From the NCBI GenBank assembly GCA_946555455.1, contig CAMNSU010000014.1, positions 1 through 40,382 of the forward strand: a stretch of DNA of 40,382 nucleotides, in the 5' to 3' direction. This DNA comes from an uncultured Clostridia bacterium. GTDB taxonomy: Bacteria; Bacillota; Clostridia; RUG12999. A model generated the notes under the pieces. The model made no database searches. It was not told the DNA's origin and was given only the letters and a program-made list of their open reading frames with translations. Shown in pieces: positions 13,465-22,017 of this stretch (the stretch's first letter is position 1; the number at the start of each line of letters is the position of its first letter). The translations under genes were made by a program, and so were the position numbers.

Positions 13465-15123
13465 TTATTTTTTATGGTCTTCTTCGCGGATTTCCACGCG
13501 GCGGATTTTGCCGCTGATGGTTTTAGGCAGTTCCTCCACAAATTCCACCACGCGGGGATATTTATAAGGCGCGGTGTTTTGTTTTACATAATTCTGGATT
13601 TCTTTTTTCAGTTCTTCCGACGCGGTGTAACCTGCCGCCAAAACAATGGTCGCTTTCACGACCTGACCGCGAATGGGGTCCGGTACGCCGGTGATAGCGC
13701 ATTCCACAACAGCGGGATGTTCCATCAGAACGCTTTCCACTTCAAACGGTCCAATACGGTAGCCGGAACTTTTAATAATATCGTCTTTGCGCCCCACGTA
13801 CCAATAATAACCGTCCTCGTCTTTCCATGCAAGGTCGCCGGTGTGATAGTAGTTGTCGTGCCAAGCAGCGCGGGTGCGTTCTTCATCGCGGTAATATTCA
13901 CAGAACAATCCGATTTGTTTTTTATCCGTCCGCAGGACGATTTCACCGACAACGCCGCAGTCCACAGGGTTCATGTCGTCGTCCATAATATCCGCATGGT
14001 AGAGCGGAGAAGGTTTTCCCATGGAACCAGGTTTTGGTTCGGTGCCTGCCAGATTCAGCACAGTACAGGTGGTTTCCGTCTGTCCGAATCCTTCCATCAG
14101 TTTCAGTCCGGTCGCTTCTTTGAAACGGTCGAACACTTCCGGATTGAGCGCTTCACCTGCAATGGTTGCATGTTTCAGGGAGGACAGGTCGAATTTCGTT
14201 AAATCCTCCTGAATGAAGAAACGGTAAATGGTAGGCGGTGCACAGAACGTTGTAACCTTATATTTTTCAATAATATGCAGTAATTCTGCCGGAATAAATT
14301 TATCGTAGTCATAGACAAAAACAGCCGTTTCCGCCATCCATTGTCCATAGATTTTTCCCCAAACAGCTTTTCCCCAGCCGGTATCCGCCACGGTTAAATG
14401 GCAGCCCTCGGGGTCTACGTTTTGCCAGTGACGCGCTGTGATGATATGTCCCAGCGGATAGGTGAAATCATGCGCCACCATTTTGGGCAGACCGGAGGTG
14501 CCGGAGGTGAAATACATCAGCATCATGTCGCTGCCGCCTGCCGCATCTTCGCCGGTGGGACGCGGGAATTCATCGCTTTGCTGTGCAATGCCGTCGTCAT
14601 AGAAATCCCAGCCTTCCCGCGGCTGGCGTACCACCACGCGGGTTTGCAGCGTGGGCGAATCGGCAAGCGCGCTTTCCACGTGTTCCGTCACATCGCTTTC
14701 ACAGGTACAAACCACCATTTTAATGTCCGCCGCATTGAAGCGGTAGACATAATCTTTTTTGGTGAGCAAATTTGTGGCAGGAATGCAAACCGCGCCGATT
14801 TTGTGCAGCGCTAAAATACAGAACCACCATTCATAGTGGCGTTTGAGTACCAGCATCACTTTGTCGCCTTTTTTAATACCTTTGGATTTAAAATAATTGG
14901 CGGTTTTGTTGCTCATGCGGCGGACGTCGTCAAACGTAAAGATTTTTTCGTCGCCTTGCGCATTGCACCAAATCAAAGCTGTTTTGTCCGGTTTTTGTTG
15001 TGCAAGCGCGTCCACCACGTCAAAACCATAGTTGAAATTTTCCGGCGCATTCACTTCAAATGTATGTAAAACACCATTTTTGTCAAATGTCTCGTTTACA
15101 AAGTTTTCATAGAGTAAGCCCAT
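13465..15123 (-). CDS. AMP-forming acyl-CoA synthetase (ACSM/acetyl-CoA synthetase-like)
   Basis: The protein (552 residues) has the complete ANL-superfamily pattern: P-loop [19 protein letters not shown], the GFGQTETT motif, YHTGD, the hinge [20 protein letters not shown], and the catalytic lysine near the end in [15 protein letters not shown]. It ligates a carboxylic acid to CoA via an acyl-adenylate. The exact acid (acetate, propionate, butyrate or medium chain) cannot be told. It starts five bases after the stop of an XRE-cupin regulator gene, so the two form an operon, suggesting that the regulator senses the substrate or product. Confidence 0.92.
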   Translation of the reverse strand: MGLLYENFVNETFDKNGVLHTFEVNAPENFNYGFDVVDALAQQKPDKTALIWCNAQGDEKIFTFDDVRRMSNKTANYFKSKGIKKGDKVMLVLKRHYEWWFCILALHKIGAVCIPATNLLTKKDYVYRFNAADIKMVVCTCESDVTEHVESALADSPTLQTRVVVRQPREGWDFYDDGIAQQSDEFPRPTGEDAAGGSDMMLMYFTSGTSGLPKMVAHDFTYPLGHIITARHWQNVDPEGCHLTVADTGWGKAVWGKIYGQWMAETAVFVYDYDKFIPAELLHIIEKYKVTTFCAPPTIYRFFIQEDLTKFDLSSLKHATIAGEALNPEVFDRFKEATGLKLMEGFGQTETTCTVLNLAGTEPKPGSMGKPSPLYHADIMDDDMNPVDCGVVGEIVLRTDKKQIGLFCEYYRDEERTRAAWHDNYYHTGDLAWKDEDGYYWYVGRKDDIIKSSGYRIGPFEVESVLMEHPAVVECAITGVPDPIRGQVVKATIVLAAGYTASEELKKEIQNYVKQNTAPYKYPRVVEFVEELPKTISGKIRRVEIREEDHKK

Positions 15124-15128
15124 GGGTC

Positions 15129-15716
15129 TCAGTCCTTTCTTTCCTCGAATTGCGTATTGGTGACAATTGCCAGAAACAGGCAGTCTCCGCCGCCGGTGGC
15201 AATCATACCATGACCGTGGGACGAGTCATAATAAATGGAGTCTCCCGCGTGCAACGTTTCTATTTTTTCGCCGATTTGCACCATCAGGCTGCCGGACAGG
15301 ATATAATCAAATTCCTGACCGTCGTGGCGGCTGAGTTCAATCGGTTTTTCTTCCAAAGCAGGGTCATATTTTGCAGTGACCAAAAACGGCTCCAAAATGC
15401 GCCCTTTAAATAAATATGCAAGGTTCTGATAATCAAATCCGTCGCGGCGGCGAATGGGCAGCCCCTTATCTTTGCGCACCAAATCATAGGTGCTTAGCCG
15501 CGGCGATTCACCTGTCAGCAAATCGGTGATATCAACGCCGAGTTTCTGCGCTGCTTTAAATAAAAAGGTGAAGGAAAAATCAGCTTGTCCGGTTTCGTGC
15601 GCCAGATAATCTTCCAAATCCACACCGATATGTGACGCCATTTCTTCAGGGGTGATTTCCAGAATGTCACGCAAATCCATCAGGCGTTTTCCAATCTCTT
15701 TGACTTCTTCCATCAT
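15129..15716 (-). CDS. XRE-cupin transcriptional regulator
   Basis: This 195-residue protein has an N-terminal Cro/C1 helix-turn-helix (residues about 8-65, [23 protein letters not shown]) and a C-terminal cupin barrel (about 115-185, with [22 protein letters not shown] and [17 protein letters not shown]). Cupin-XRE regulators sense small molecules or metals; the HxGxEF pattern here keeps one of the usual cupin metal histidines. It heads an operon with the acyl-CoA synthetase downstream and probably controls it. The ATG follows AAAAGGAGG; a tandem ATG makes the exact start uncertain by one codon. Confidence 0.92.
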   Translation of the reverse strand: MMEEVKEIGKRLMDLRDILEITPEEMASHIGVDLEDYLAHETGQADFSFTFLFKAAQKLGVDITDLLTGESPRLSTYDLVRKDKGLPIRRRDGFDYQNLAYLFKGRILEPFLVTAKYDPALEEKPIELSRHDGQEFDYILSGSLMVQIGEKIETLHAGDSIYYDSSHGHGMIATGGGDCLFLAIVTNTQFEERKD

Positions 15717-15757
15717 AGGAATACAACCTCCTTTTATCGTTCGTTATTCTTAAAAAC

Positions 15758-15786
15758 ATTGTATCAAAAAATGGACAAATTGTAAA
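15758..15786 (-). promoter_or_regulatory. Promoter of the XRE-cupin/acyl-CoA synthetase operon
   Basis: Minus-strand TTTACA (15786-15781), 17 bases, TACAAT (15763-15758), with TGA before the -10 (extended -10). Confidence 0.8.
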
Positions 15787-16060
15787 CAGTTTTTGGAACT
15801 TTCTTTGCGGTAAGTTCGTCAAAAATATTTGATGTGCTTTCGGCAGCAAAGTTCCGCAGTATGGCTTTACGCAGTAAAACGTTAAAGAAGCTGATGCATA
15901 TGGCACAGTAAAAGTGCAAAAACATCAGCTTCATCAAATTGTTTTGCTGCTTGCCATGTGAAAAGGAGGCAACCATTCCGTCAATAGAAGATACCCTCCT
16001 TTAACAAAGGAGCACACGTCTTTGAGGGGGACATGGTTTAAACATACATTGCAGCAAGTT
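15787..16060 (+). other. Gene-free stretch with several inverted repeats
   Basis: There is no convincing gene. GAAGCTGATG (15888-15897) pairs perfectly with CATCAGCTTC (15923-15932). AAAGGAGG (15962-15969) and CTCCTTT (15996-16002) and AAAGGAG (16006-16012) can form alternative hairpins. On the plus strand GGAACTT (about 15795) is followed 16 bases later by GTCAAA, a near match to the ECF promoter seen at 17758. A small RNA is possible; the degraded remains of a mobile element are an alternative. Confidence 0.3.
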
Positions 16061-16828
16061 TCAATCTTTTTTGCTATCTCGGCGTTTTATCAATAGTTTG
16101 GAAATGTCAATTTTGGTTTTGCCCACCAAATATAAATAACCCAGAATGGAAAACACAGCCGCGCCAACAGCGTCAACAATGATATCCCACATGGTGTCTT
16201 TCAGACCAAAAGCGCAGATTTTTCGGAAAATCGGCGTGAGTAGCTGCAAATCTCCGTTTGCCTGAACAATGGTGTCGCTCATTGCTTTGATTGTTTGTTC
16301 ATCCAGCATATATTTTTGCATGTTGGTACCCACAATACGGTCGGCGGCGAATTCAAAGATTTCCCAAAGTCCGCCGATGCCAAGAGCAAAGGTAAACGTG
16401 AAAATAGCGACAAACAACGGACTTAAACTGATTTTCACTTTTTCATGTTCGTTGAGCAAACGAATGAGAGAAAAGCCTATCACACCAATAATAAATCCGG
16501 AAATAGTGTGCAGCATAATATCCCACCATGGGAATTTATAATAAAATTCGCCGATTTCACCCAGAAACAGGGCGGCAAACACAAAGCAAACCAGCGTCAC
16601 TTCGGTGATGGTGGGAAATTCAATATGCATATGCCGTTCAATCAGAATCGGCAGCACAAACAACAACAGAATCCAAACTGCCTGCATGGCGACAATATAG
16701 TTTTTCAGAAAAATAGCGGAAACAAGTTCGGCAATCACAATCAGCCGCATAATCCAAAATACAATTATCATTTTTTTGTTTTTCGTAGCTGACACGGGCT
16801 TCACTCCATTTCCGTATTTTGTTACCAT
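16061..16828 (-). CDS. DUF2238/YjdF-like membrane protein
   Basis: The protein (255 residues) has about six or seven membrane helices. The WWDIMLHTISGFIIGVIGFSL and GGLWEIFEFAAD segments and the later DTMWDIIVDAVGAAVFSILGY match the DUF2238 (YjdF-like) pattern of conserved Asp, His and Trp-Glu residues in membrane helices. The function of the family is not established. The ATG start lies five bases after GAGAGGG. That ribosome site is part of an 11-bp inverted repeat (16833-16876), so translation may be controlled by leader folding. Confidence 0.75.
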   Translation of the reverse strand: MVTKYGNGVKPVSATKNKKMIIVFWIMRLIVIAELVSAIFLKNYIVAMQAVWILLLFVLPILIERHMHIEFPTITEVTLVCFVFAALFLGEIGEFYYKFPWWDIMLHTISGFIIGVIGFSLIRLLNEHEKVKISLSPLFVAIFTFTFALGIGGLWEIFEFAADRIVGTNMQKYMLDEQTIKAMSDTIVQANGDLQLLTPIFRKICAFGLKDTMWDIIVDAVGAAVFSILGYLYLVGKTKIDISKLLIKRRDSKKD

Positions 16829-16832
16829 ACAT

Positions 16833-16876
16833 ACCCTCTCTTGTGAAAGGCGTATGTGCTCTTGTCAAGAGAGGGT
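16833..16876 (-). promoter_or_regulatory. Leader hairpin masking the ribosome site of the DUF2238-like gene
   Basis: On the minus strand ACCCTCTCTTG (16876-16866) and CAAGAGAGGGT (16843-16833) are perfect complements over 11 bases with a 22-base loop; the 3' arm is the ribosome site. A competing fold is CTCTTG with the immediately following CAAGAG. Two mutually exclusive folds are what a translational switch would need. Confidence 0.5.
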
Positions 16877-16926
16877 AGTGTCATAATCAAAAAAAGAGAC
16901 AACCTGCTTTTTTTCAGGTCAATGAT

Positions 16927-16955
16927 ATTGTATCAAAAAAGATACAGAGCGTCAA
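16927..16955 (-). promoter_or_regulatory. Promoter of the DUF2238-like gene
   Basis: Minus-strand TTGACG (16955-16950), 17 bases, TACAAT (16932-16927), extended by TGA. Between it and the gene, ACCTG and CAGGT arms (about 16902-16919) with a following T-run form a weak terminator-like hairpin. Confidence 0.75.
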
Positions 16956-17068
16956 TGCGGACAGGGAAAATGAAACAGGAATGTAATGAAATTTTAAAAG
17001 TATCCTGCCAGTTTTGCCGGAATATGGGTAGTCCGTAATATTTTTGTAATCTTTTCTGGTATTTCTGG

Positions 17069-17097
17069 TTGAAAAAAAAGTAGAAAGATGATACAAT
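17069..17097 (+). promoter_or_regulatory. Sigma-A promoter of the first ECF sigma gene
   Basis: TTGAAA (17069-17074), 17 bases, TACAAT (17092-17097), extended by TGA. Confidence 0.75.
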
Positions 17098-17161
17098 GTA
17101 TATAGATATTGCTTGATATATACGATTTTTGTGATTCTGATAGAAAGTGAGGTGATTGGAA

Positions 17162-17743
17162 ATGGGGGAAGCAGAACTAGTACGGCGTGCAAAAGACGGA
17201 GACATGGCAGCATTTGAGCAACTAATTTCCAATTACCAGATGAAAATTTACCATATTGCATACCACATGCTTTCCAATGAGCAAGATGCGGAGGATGCGG
17301 CGCAGGAGGCAATGATTAAAGCCTACCGGTATCTGGGCAGTTTCAAAGAGGAAAGCGGTTTTTATACATGGATATACCGTATCACGCACAACATTTGTCT
17401 GGACATGCTCCGCAGACGCAAGCGCAGTTTGACGCATGAGACGGATTTGGTGAAAAAAGACCAGGACGGTCAGGAAGCGGAACTGCAAATTGTGGACGCG
17501 AAACCACAACCGGAGGAACAACTCATGCGGCAGCAGGTGCAAAACGAAATGCAAAACGCCATTGCGGAGTTAAAAGAAAACTATCGCGTGGTGCTTGTTA
17601 TGCGTGATATTGAAGGCATGAGTTATGACGATATTGCAGCGGTACTGGAAATATCGGCGGGGACGGTCAAATCAAGACTGAACCGGGCGCGGGAAAATCT
17701 GCGGAAAATCGTTGTAAAGAAATATCAGCATTTATTGGAATAA
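17162..17743 (+). CDS. ECF sigma factor (SigW/RpoE type)
   Basis: A 193-residue sigma factor with region 2 (LISNYQMKIYHIAYHMLSNEQDAEDAAQEAMIKAYRYLGSF ... FYTWIYRITHNICLDMLRRRK) and region 4 (ELKENYRVVLVMRDIEGMSYDDIAAVLEISAGTVKSRLNRAREN), joined by a short linker and without other domains. It directs RNA polymerase to stress promoters. The ATG at 17162 is preferred to the TTG at 17156 because the GTGAGGTG site is seven bases before it. The gene after it encodes its membrane anti-sigma factor. Between the two lies a textbook ECF promoter, suggesting positive autoregulation of the anti-sigma gene. Confidence 0.95.
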   Translation: MGEAELVRRAKDGDMAAFEQLISNYQMKIYHIAYHMLSNEQDAEDAAQEAMIKAYRYLGSFKEESGFYTWIYRITHNICLDMLRRRKRSLTHETDLVKKDQDGQEAELQIVDAKPQPEEQLMRQQVQNEMQNAIAELKENYRVVLVMRDIEGMSYDDIAAVLEISAGTVKSRLNRARENLRKIVVKKYQHLLE

Positions 17744-17757
17744 TTGTGCGTAGGGCG

Positions 17758-17785
17758 GGAACTTTTTCACGTGTCGTGCGTCTAA
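17758..17785 (+). promoter_or_regulatory. ECF-type promoter before the anti-sigma gene
   Basis: GGAACTT (17758-17764), exactly 15 bases, GTCTAA (17780-17785). This matches the RpoE-type consensus and is likely recognised by the sigma factor just upstream, giving feedback through its anti-sigma factor. Confidence 0.75.
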
Positions 17786-17857
17786 TATATTGTAACAGCG
17801 GAACCGTATGTCCGCCGGGACGAATCCGAGTTTGACAAAGAAGCGGGGTGAGTAACG

Positions 17858-18910
17858 TTGAAATGTGAAGAATTCAAAAACTTAATCTCGTCTTATATAG
17901 AAGGTGACTGTTTGCAAGAACAGGAATTCGAGCGGCATATGGCGCAGTGCGCGGCATGTCGGCAGGAATTCGAGGAAACAAAGAAAATTGTGGCGTTATG
18001 CAGACAAATGCCGGAAATACCGTTGCCGGAAGGGTTTGCACAGCGGCTGCATGAGCGGCTGCTGCTGGAAGCAAAACCGAAAAAATCGGTGATGATTCAG
18101 TGGAAACGGTATAAACGCGGCTTTGCAGTCGGAGCGGCTGCGATTGCGGCATCGCTGGTGTTTGTGGCAACACCGTTTTTCTCTCTGTATAACGGCAGCG
18201 GAAACGTTTCAATTCCTAATATACAAGACACTCCCGAGTATGGGAATATAGCACAAGGCGGCAACGGGGCGCCGGAAAGCACGGCTGCACCGGATATGGC
18301 GGCAAATATAGAGTTGCCGCAGCAAAATGTGACACAACCGCAGCAAGGACAGCAGCCGGAATCATCGCAAACGAATGATTTGCCGGAGAACATAGCAGGA
18401 CAGGAAACGGTTCTGCCTAAGAATCATCAGATACCGGAGCAAAAAGCAGCGGTTCAGCCACCGGTGCAAACACCGGCGGCAGCAGAGGAAACGCCGCAAT
18501 CTGCACCACAAAATCCACCGATGGCAGCGAGCGGAGCAATCGCTTCACAGCCGGAAAATGTGCCGGAGCCGAAGAGCAATGCAGCGGCGACGGCGTCGAA
18601 TAGTCTCGACGCTGTGGAAGCGCATGGCGTCGGTGGCGGCGGCAGCAGTATGGTGATGGCAGCCAGAGGTAATTCGGAACCTATTGTGCAGCAGATTTCG
18701 GCCAGCGCGGAAAACCGTGCATGGTTGCAAGAAAATGCAGCAGGTTATGGCAGCCGGCAGACGGTTGACGGCATGGAAATTGTGACGTTGACTGTGGAAG
18801 AATATCGGACGCTGCTGGATAGCAATGTACAGCACGAAACAACACAGGAAGTACCGCAGGCAGCAATGGATTTGCTGAAGGCGGACGGGTATTATGTGAT
18901 TTTGAAATAG
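17858..18910 (+). CDS. Zinc-finger anti-sigma factor with long extracytoplasmic region (RsiW-like)
   Basis: The protein (350 residues) begins with a zinc-binding anti-sigma domain carrying H-x3-C-x2-C (RHMAQCAACRQEF, residues about 26-38). It continues with one membrane helix (about 88-112, GFAVGAAAIAASLVFVATPFF) and then about 170 residues of low-complexity Gln/Pro/Ala-rich sequence (for example PQQNVTQPQQGQQPESSQ). A folded C-terminal part closes it (ENRAWLQENAAGYGS ... VTLTVEEYRTLL). It should hold the sigma factor at the membrane until regulated proteolysis. TTG 17858 is the start, after GGGGTGAG. The long flexible linker may reach into the cell wall. Confidence 0.87.
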   Translation: MKCEEFKNLISSYIEGDCLQEQEFERHMAQCAACRQEFEETKKIVALCRQMPEIPLPEGFAQRLHERLLLEAKPKKSVMIQWKRYKRGFAVGAAAIAASLVFVATPFFSLYNGSGNVSIPNIQDTPEYGNIAQGGNGAPESTAAPDMAANIELPQQNVTQPQQGQQPESSQTNDLPENIAGQETVLPKNHQIPEQKAAVQPPVQTPAAAEETPQSAPQNPPMAASGAIASQPENVPEPKSNAAATASNSLDAVEAHGVGGGGSSMVMAARGNSEPIVQQISASAENRAWLQENAAGYGSRQTVDGMEIVTLTVEEYRTLLDSNVQHETTQEVPQAAMDLLKADGYYVILK

Positions 18911-18924
18911 AACAGAATGACAGG

Positions 18925-18963
18925 CAGGAGCAGGCTTGAAAGAGCCCTGTTCCTGTTTTTTTT
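18925..18963 (+). terminator. Terminator after the anti-sigma gene
   Basis: CAGGAGCAGG (18925-18934) pairs with CCTGTTCCTG (18946-18955, one G-U pair), followed by eight T residues. Confidence 0.88.
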
Positions 18964-19047
18964 ATGTATGTAGTAGGAGAATTTGTACAGAAATGAAGAG
19001 ATACGGCTATCAAACAGATAGAAAAGTTTTATAAAATAATGGGAAAA

Positions 19048-19079
19048 TGAAACTTTTTGCGGCGGCTGATGAAATATAG
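19048..19079 (+). promoter_or_regulatory. Candidate ECF-type promoter of the second sigma gene
   Basis: TGAAACTTTTTG at 19048-19059 has the TGAAAC -35 typical of Bacillota ECF sigma factors; a possible -10 (TGAAATATA) follows after about 16 bases. Autoregulation by the sigma gene downstream is plausible. The -10 is weak. Confidence 0.35.
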
Positions 19080-19130
19080 AAGTGTATAGGTTAAAAGCTT
19101 TTGATTTATATTGGTAAAGGTTGGAGACAA

Positions 19131-19682
19131 ATGATAAATGAAATCAGTTTGTTAAACAAGTTGAAACAAAAACGGCAAACAGCGCTTCAAACAGCAATAG
19201 AATTATATACGCCATATATCAGTGTTGTCCTTTTTCGTAAGGTTGGCGCATCTTTGCCGCGCGAGGATATTGAAGAAATTGTTTCTGATGTATTTATCGC
19301 ACTTTGGCAAAATGCAAACCACATAGACCCGAAAAAAGGAAGCATTAAAAATTATATAACAGGCATAGCGAAGCGGCTTGCTGCAAGGAAACTACAAAAA
19401 CAATCCGGCGGGTACATACAGTTTGACGAACTGGAGATTCAGAGTGAAGATAATGTTTCGGAGACTTGCATTGAAAATGATAAAGCAATGTTTCTCTGGA
19501 ACACTGTTATGGGACTTGGAGAGCCGGATAATGAAATTTTTGTCCGATATTATTGGTACGGCGAAAAAATCAGGGAGATAGCGGCGGTGATGGAGTTAAA
19601 CCAGTCAACCGTTAAGACCAAGCTATCCAGAGGAAAGAAAAAATTAAAGGAACGGTTATCAGATATGGAGGAACGGTTATGA
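19131..19682 (+). CDS. ECF-like sigma factor paired with a DUF4179 protein
   Basis: A 183-residue sigma factor with region 2 (AIELYTPYISVVLFRKVGAS ... EDIEEIVSDVFIALWQNA ... GSIKNYITGIAKRLAARKLQK) and region 4 (EPDNEIFVRYYWYGEKIREIAAVMELNQSTVKTKLSRGKKKLKERL). The ATG at 19131 follows GGTTGGAGACAA; upstream in-frame TTG reads have no ribosome site. Its stop overlaps the start of the next gene as ATGA. Sigma/DUF4179 pairs are common and often multicopy in Clostridia, where the DUF4179 membrane protein is thought to act as anti-sigma factor. Confidence 0.92.
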   Translation: MINEISLLNKLKQKRQTALQTAIELYTPYISVVLFRKVGASLPREDIEEIVSDVFIALWQNANHIDPKKGSIKNYITGIAKRLAARKLQKQSGGYIQFDELEIQSEDNVSETCIENDKAMFLWNTVMGLGEPDNEIFVRYYWYGEKIREIAAVMELNQSTVKTKLSRGKKKLKERLSDMEERL

Positions 19683-21151
19683 AAACAAAGAAAAACTTAG
19701 CAGAGGAATTGGGAATCAAACATTTGGAGGATACGGCTATCGGTGCGCTTCGTGTTGATACCAAAAAAATAACGGATATCGTAATGTACCGTCTCCATGC
19801 TGAACCGCAGGAAAGGAGCATTATGATGAAAAGAAAAAGGACGATTCTGCTTGCGGCAGTGATAGGTACGCTTGCGCTTACGACAGTGTTTGCTTCCGCA
19901 GCGGTCAGAGAAAAAATCGGAGAAATCATTTCTTATTTTCAAAGCGAAGAAGCGGTGGAAATTTCAAATACCGAGCAACTCGCAGCTTGGAACCATTCTG
20001 TTGGGAAAAGTGTCAGCAAGGACGGTTATACGTTGTCGTTAGACAATGTGGCGGCAGACGACAATTTTGTGCATGTGTTCTACACGCTGCAAGGGGAAAA
20101 TGCATTGTATAACAGCAGTACCGGTGAGCCGAATGTGTGGGTAATGTGTTTGCTGAACGGCACAGCTGCCGATATGGATAATCATAATACGTATGCCGGT
20201 TATCAGGCAAATGAACATACCTTAAAGTTTGCAGCAAAATATAACATTGCCGGATTGAATTTGTCTGACAATTTCCGGTTAGAGTTGATTGGCGTACCGT
20301 ATGATGAGCAGCAAAATAATATGCAGCAAATGAACCATATTTCTGCTAAAGTGTGCGCGGGAGAAACATTAACAGAGGAAGAACTGGCACAGATACTCTA
20401 TATAAACACGGAAATTGATAAATCGGCAGTGAAAATCAATACAGTAAAAAAGGAACTGAATGTGCCGTTATGGGGAACTGAAACAATGCTGACGAAATTT
20501 ATCTATTCGCCGTTTGGCAGTCAGTTGGTTACCAGTACAAAGTCTGATTCCGACCCAGAGACGACGGTAGGGCCGGAACAGTTTGCAGTGTTTGATGAAC
20601 AGGGGAGTAGCTTAGATATTTTGAACAATGATTTCGTATTAAAGAGTGGCGGCGTTTCAAACAATGCTTATGAACTGCTTCGCGTGACGCCGCAGACAAA
20701 GCAGCTTCAGCTTGTACCATATGCATTTACAGAGCATCACGAAAGCCCCGAAATTGCAAAAAATACTGTGGGAAACTTCCCGTTGGAATTGAACGTAAGT
20801 GAATATGGAAAAATTGTTGTTACCGGTATATCCTTCCGTGACGGAGAAATAGCGGTGGACTACTACAAAGATGGATTCACAGCGGCAGACCCGTCATTTA
20901 TATTCTATGACGGCAGCGGCGAACCTATGGAATTGGGAGGAAAATTGAATTGTACCCAATATGTAGATGTACACTATGATACAAATTCCTATACGGCAAG
21001 ATATGTATATGCGCCGGCGGAAAACGAAAACGCCGCAATGCCGTCGGAATTCCGTGCAGCGGCGCTGGAGCAGCAGTTGCAGCAGATTGGTGTTTTTGGA
21101 GAGAATATAAAACTGGACTTTGATAAAAAAGTAGTGGTCAATCTGGGATAA
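19679..21151 (+). CDS. DUF4179 membrane protein, probable anti-sigma factor
   Basis: The protein (490 residues) has a cytoplasmic N-terminus of about 50 residues, one membrane helix (about 52-73, TILLAAVIGTLALTTVFASAA) and a large extracellular part. A DUF4179-type domain (about 85-190, WNHSVGKSVSKDGYTLSLDNVAADDNFVHVFYTL) is followed by a beta-rich region to the end. There is no zinc-finger motif, so sigma binding must differ from the RsiW type. It is translationally coupled to the sigma gene through the ATGA overlap, with GGAGG inside the end of that gene. The extracellular signal is unknown. Confidence 0.85.
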   Translation: MKTKKNLAEELGIKHLEDTAIGALRVDTKKITDIVMYRLHAEPQERSIMMKRKRTILLAAVIGTLALTTVFASAAVREKIGEIISYFQSEEAVEISNTEQLAAWNHSVGKSVSKDGYTLSLDNVAADDNFVHVFYTLQGENALYNSSTGEPNVWVMCLLNGTAADMDNHNTYAGYQANEHTLKFAAKYNIAGLNLSDNFRLELIGVPYDEQQNNMQQMNHISAKVCAGETLTEEELAQILYINTEIDKSAVKINTVKKELNVPLWGTETMLTKFIYSPFGSQLVTSTKSDSDPETTVGPEQFAVFDEQGSSLDILNNDFVLKSGGVSNNAYELLRVTPQTKQLQLVPYAFTEHHESPEIAKNTVGNFPLELNVSEYGKIVVTGISFRDGEIAVDYYKDGFTAADPSFIFYDGSGEPMELGGKLNCTQYVDVHYDTNSYTARYVYAPAENENAAMPSEFRAAALEQQLQQIGVFGENIKLDFDKKVVVNLG

Positions 21152-21209
21152 GAAATCAATGTTTATCAAAATGAAAAACCGGTTTGCGTAGGCAGTCTGA
21201 CCCGATAAG

Positions 21210-21245
21210 AAAGCGTCTGAAGAACATTTCTTCAGACGCTTTTTA
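21210..21245. terminator. Bidirectional terminator
   Basis: AAAGCGTCTGAAGAA (21210-21224) and TTCTTCAGACGCTTT (21228-21242) are perfect complements with a three-base CAT loop, followed by T residues. It lies between the convergent DUF4179 and DUF523 genes. Confidence 0.92.
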
Positions 21246-21251
21246 TGTGTC

Positions 21252-21692
21252 TCAGTCAACAGGGATAACTTCGATGCCGTGCTGTTTCAGCAGTGCGGCG
21301 GTTACGCCGTCGCCGGAAATTTTTTTGCCGGAAAACGTACCATCATAAATCAGTCCGCAGCCGCAGGAGGGGCTGCTTTGTTTGAGATAGACGGTTTTCA
21401 CGCCGCTGTTTAATACTTTTTCCAGCGTCCGCCGTGCGCCTTCCACAAAAGCAGCGGTCACGTCCGCGCCGTCGCAGGACAGTACCTTGGCGCGACCTGC
21501 CAGTACGTCGCTGCCGTCATAGCCCGTTTCAATTTCCGAAGGCGGGTGGGGAATCCCCAAACCGCCCGCCTGTTCGGGACAGAGCAGCACGCCGCCTTCT
21601 GTTTCATATTTTTGGCGGATATCCTCCCGCAGATTGTTTTTTCCGTTATATTTACAGTTCACACCGTTTAAACATGCACTGTATCCATTCAT
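21252..21692 (-). CDS. DUF523-family protein
   Basis: This 146-residue protein matches DUF523: the start MNGYSACLNGVNCKYNGKN, then VLLCPEQAGGLGIPHPPSEI, and the C-terminal LKQSSPSCGCGLIYDG. The conserved cysteines (CLNGVNC, CPEQ, SPSCG) suggest metal or thiol chemistry; the family function is not established. ATG 21692 is chosen because it matches the family start and follows AGAAGG by seven bases. A coupled alternative start at 21713 overlaps the stop of the upstream gene as ATGA. Confidence 0.87.
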   Translation of the reverse strand: MNGYSACLNGVNCKYNGKNNLREDIRQKYETEGGVLLCPEQAGGLGIPHPPSEIETGYDGSDVLAGRAKVLSCDGADVTAAFVEGARRTLEKVLNSGVKTVYLKQSSPSCGCGLIYDGTFSGKKISGDGVTAALLKQHGIEVIPVD

Positions 21693-21709
21693 GCGAACGC
21701 CTTCTTTCG

Positions 21710-21967
21710 TCATAGCTTGTGGGACTGATAGAAGTCCTTCAAATCCGCTTTCAAGTCCGCCGGCAAATCGTGCCAGCGTATGCCGCGGATAGCGCCCTCC
21801 AGCGCACAAAGACGGTTGTAGCAGGCAGAAGGGTCGTTTGCCTGAATGCGCAGCCACGCGTCGCGGCTGCCGAGGTCGGCGAGTTCCTGCGCCGTATGAA
21901 CGCCAACGTCCTCCAGTTGCTGTGCAACGGTTTTACCGATATTGGGTAATTTTTCAAGTTCGCTCAT
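21710..21967 (-). CDS. TfoX C-terminal domain protein
   Basis: An 85-residue protein consisting only of the TfoX/Sxy C-terminal domain, a helix-hairpin-helix-like fold (LEKLPNIGKTVAQQLEDVGVHTAQELADLG ... AWLRIQANDPSACYNRLCALEGAIRGIRW). In proteobacteria Sxy acts in competence; stand-alone C-terminal proteins in Bacillota have no defined role. The ATG follows CTAAGGAGG. It lies between a GNAT gene and DUF523, all leftward, and may share their transcript. The repeat copy at 21981-22012 separates it from the GNAT gene. Confidence 0.87.
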   Translation of the reverse strand: MSELEKLPNIGKTVAQQLEDVGVHTAQELADLGSRDAWLRIQANDPSACYNRLCALEGAIRGIRWHDLPADLKADLKDFYQSHKL

Positions 21968-21980
21968 TGAAATTCCTCCT

Positions 21981-22012
21981 TAGGAAAACAAAAGTCGATT
22001 CTCTTATGCCTA
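21981..22012 (+). repeat. Dispersed TAGGCA-type repeat, copy C
   Basis: TAGGAAAACAAAAGTCGATT then CTCTTATGCCTA. It combines the AAACAAAAGTCGA arm of copy D with the TCGATTCTCTTATGCCTA arm of copy B, and sits in a 50-base intergenic gap. Confidence 0.6.
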
Positions 22013-22017
22013 CAACG

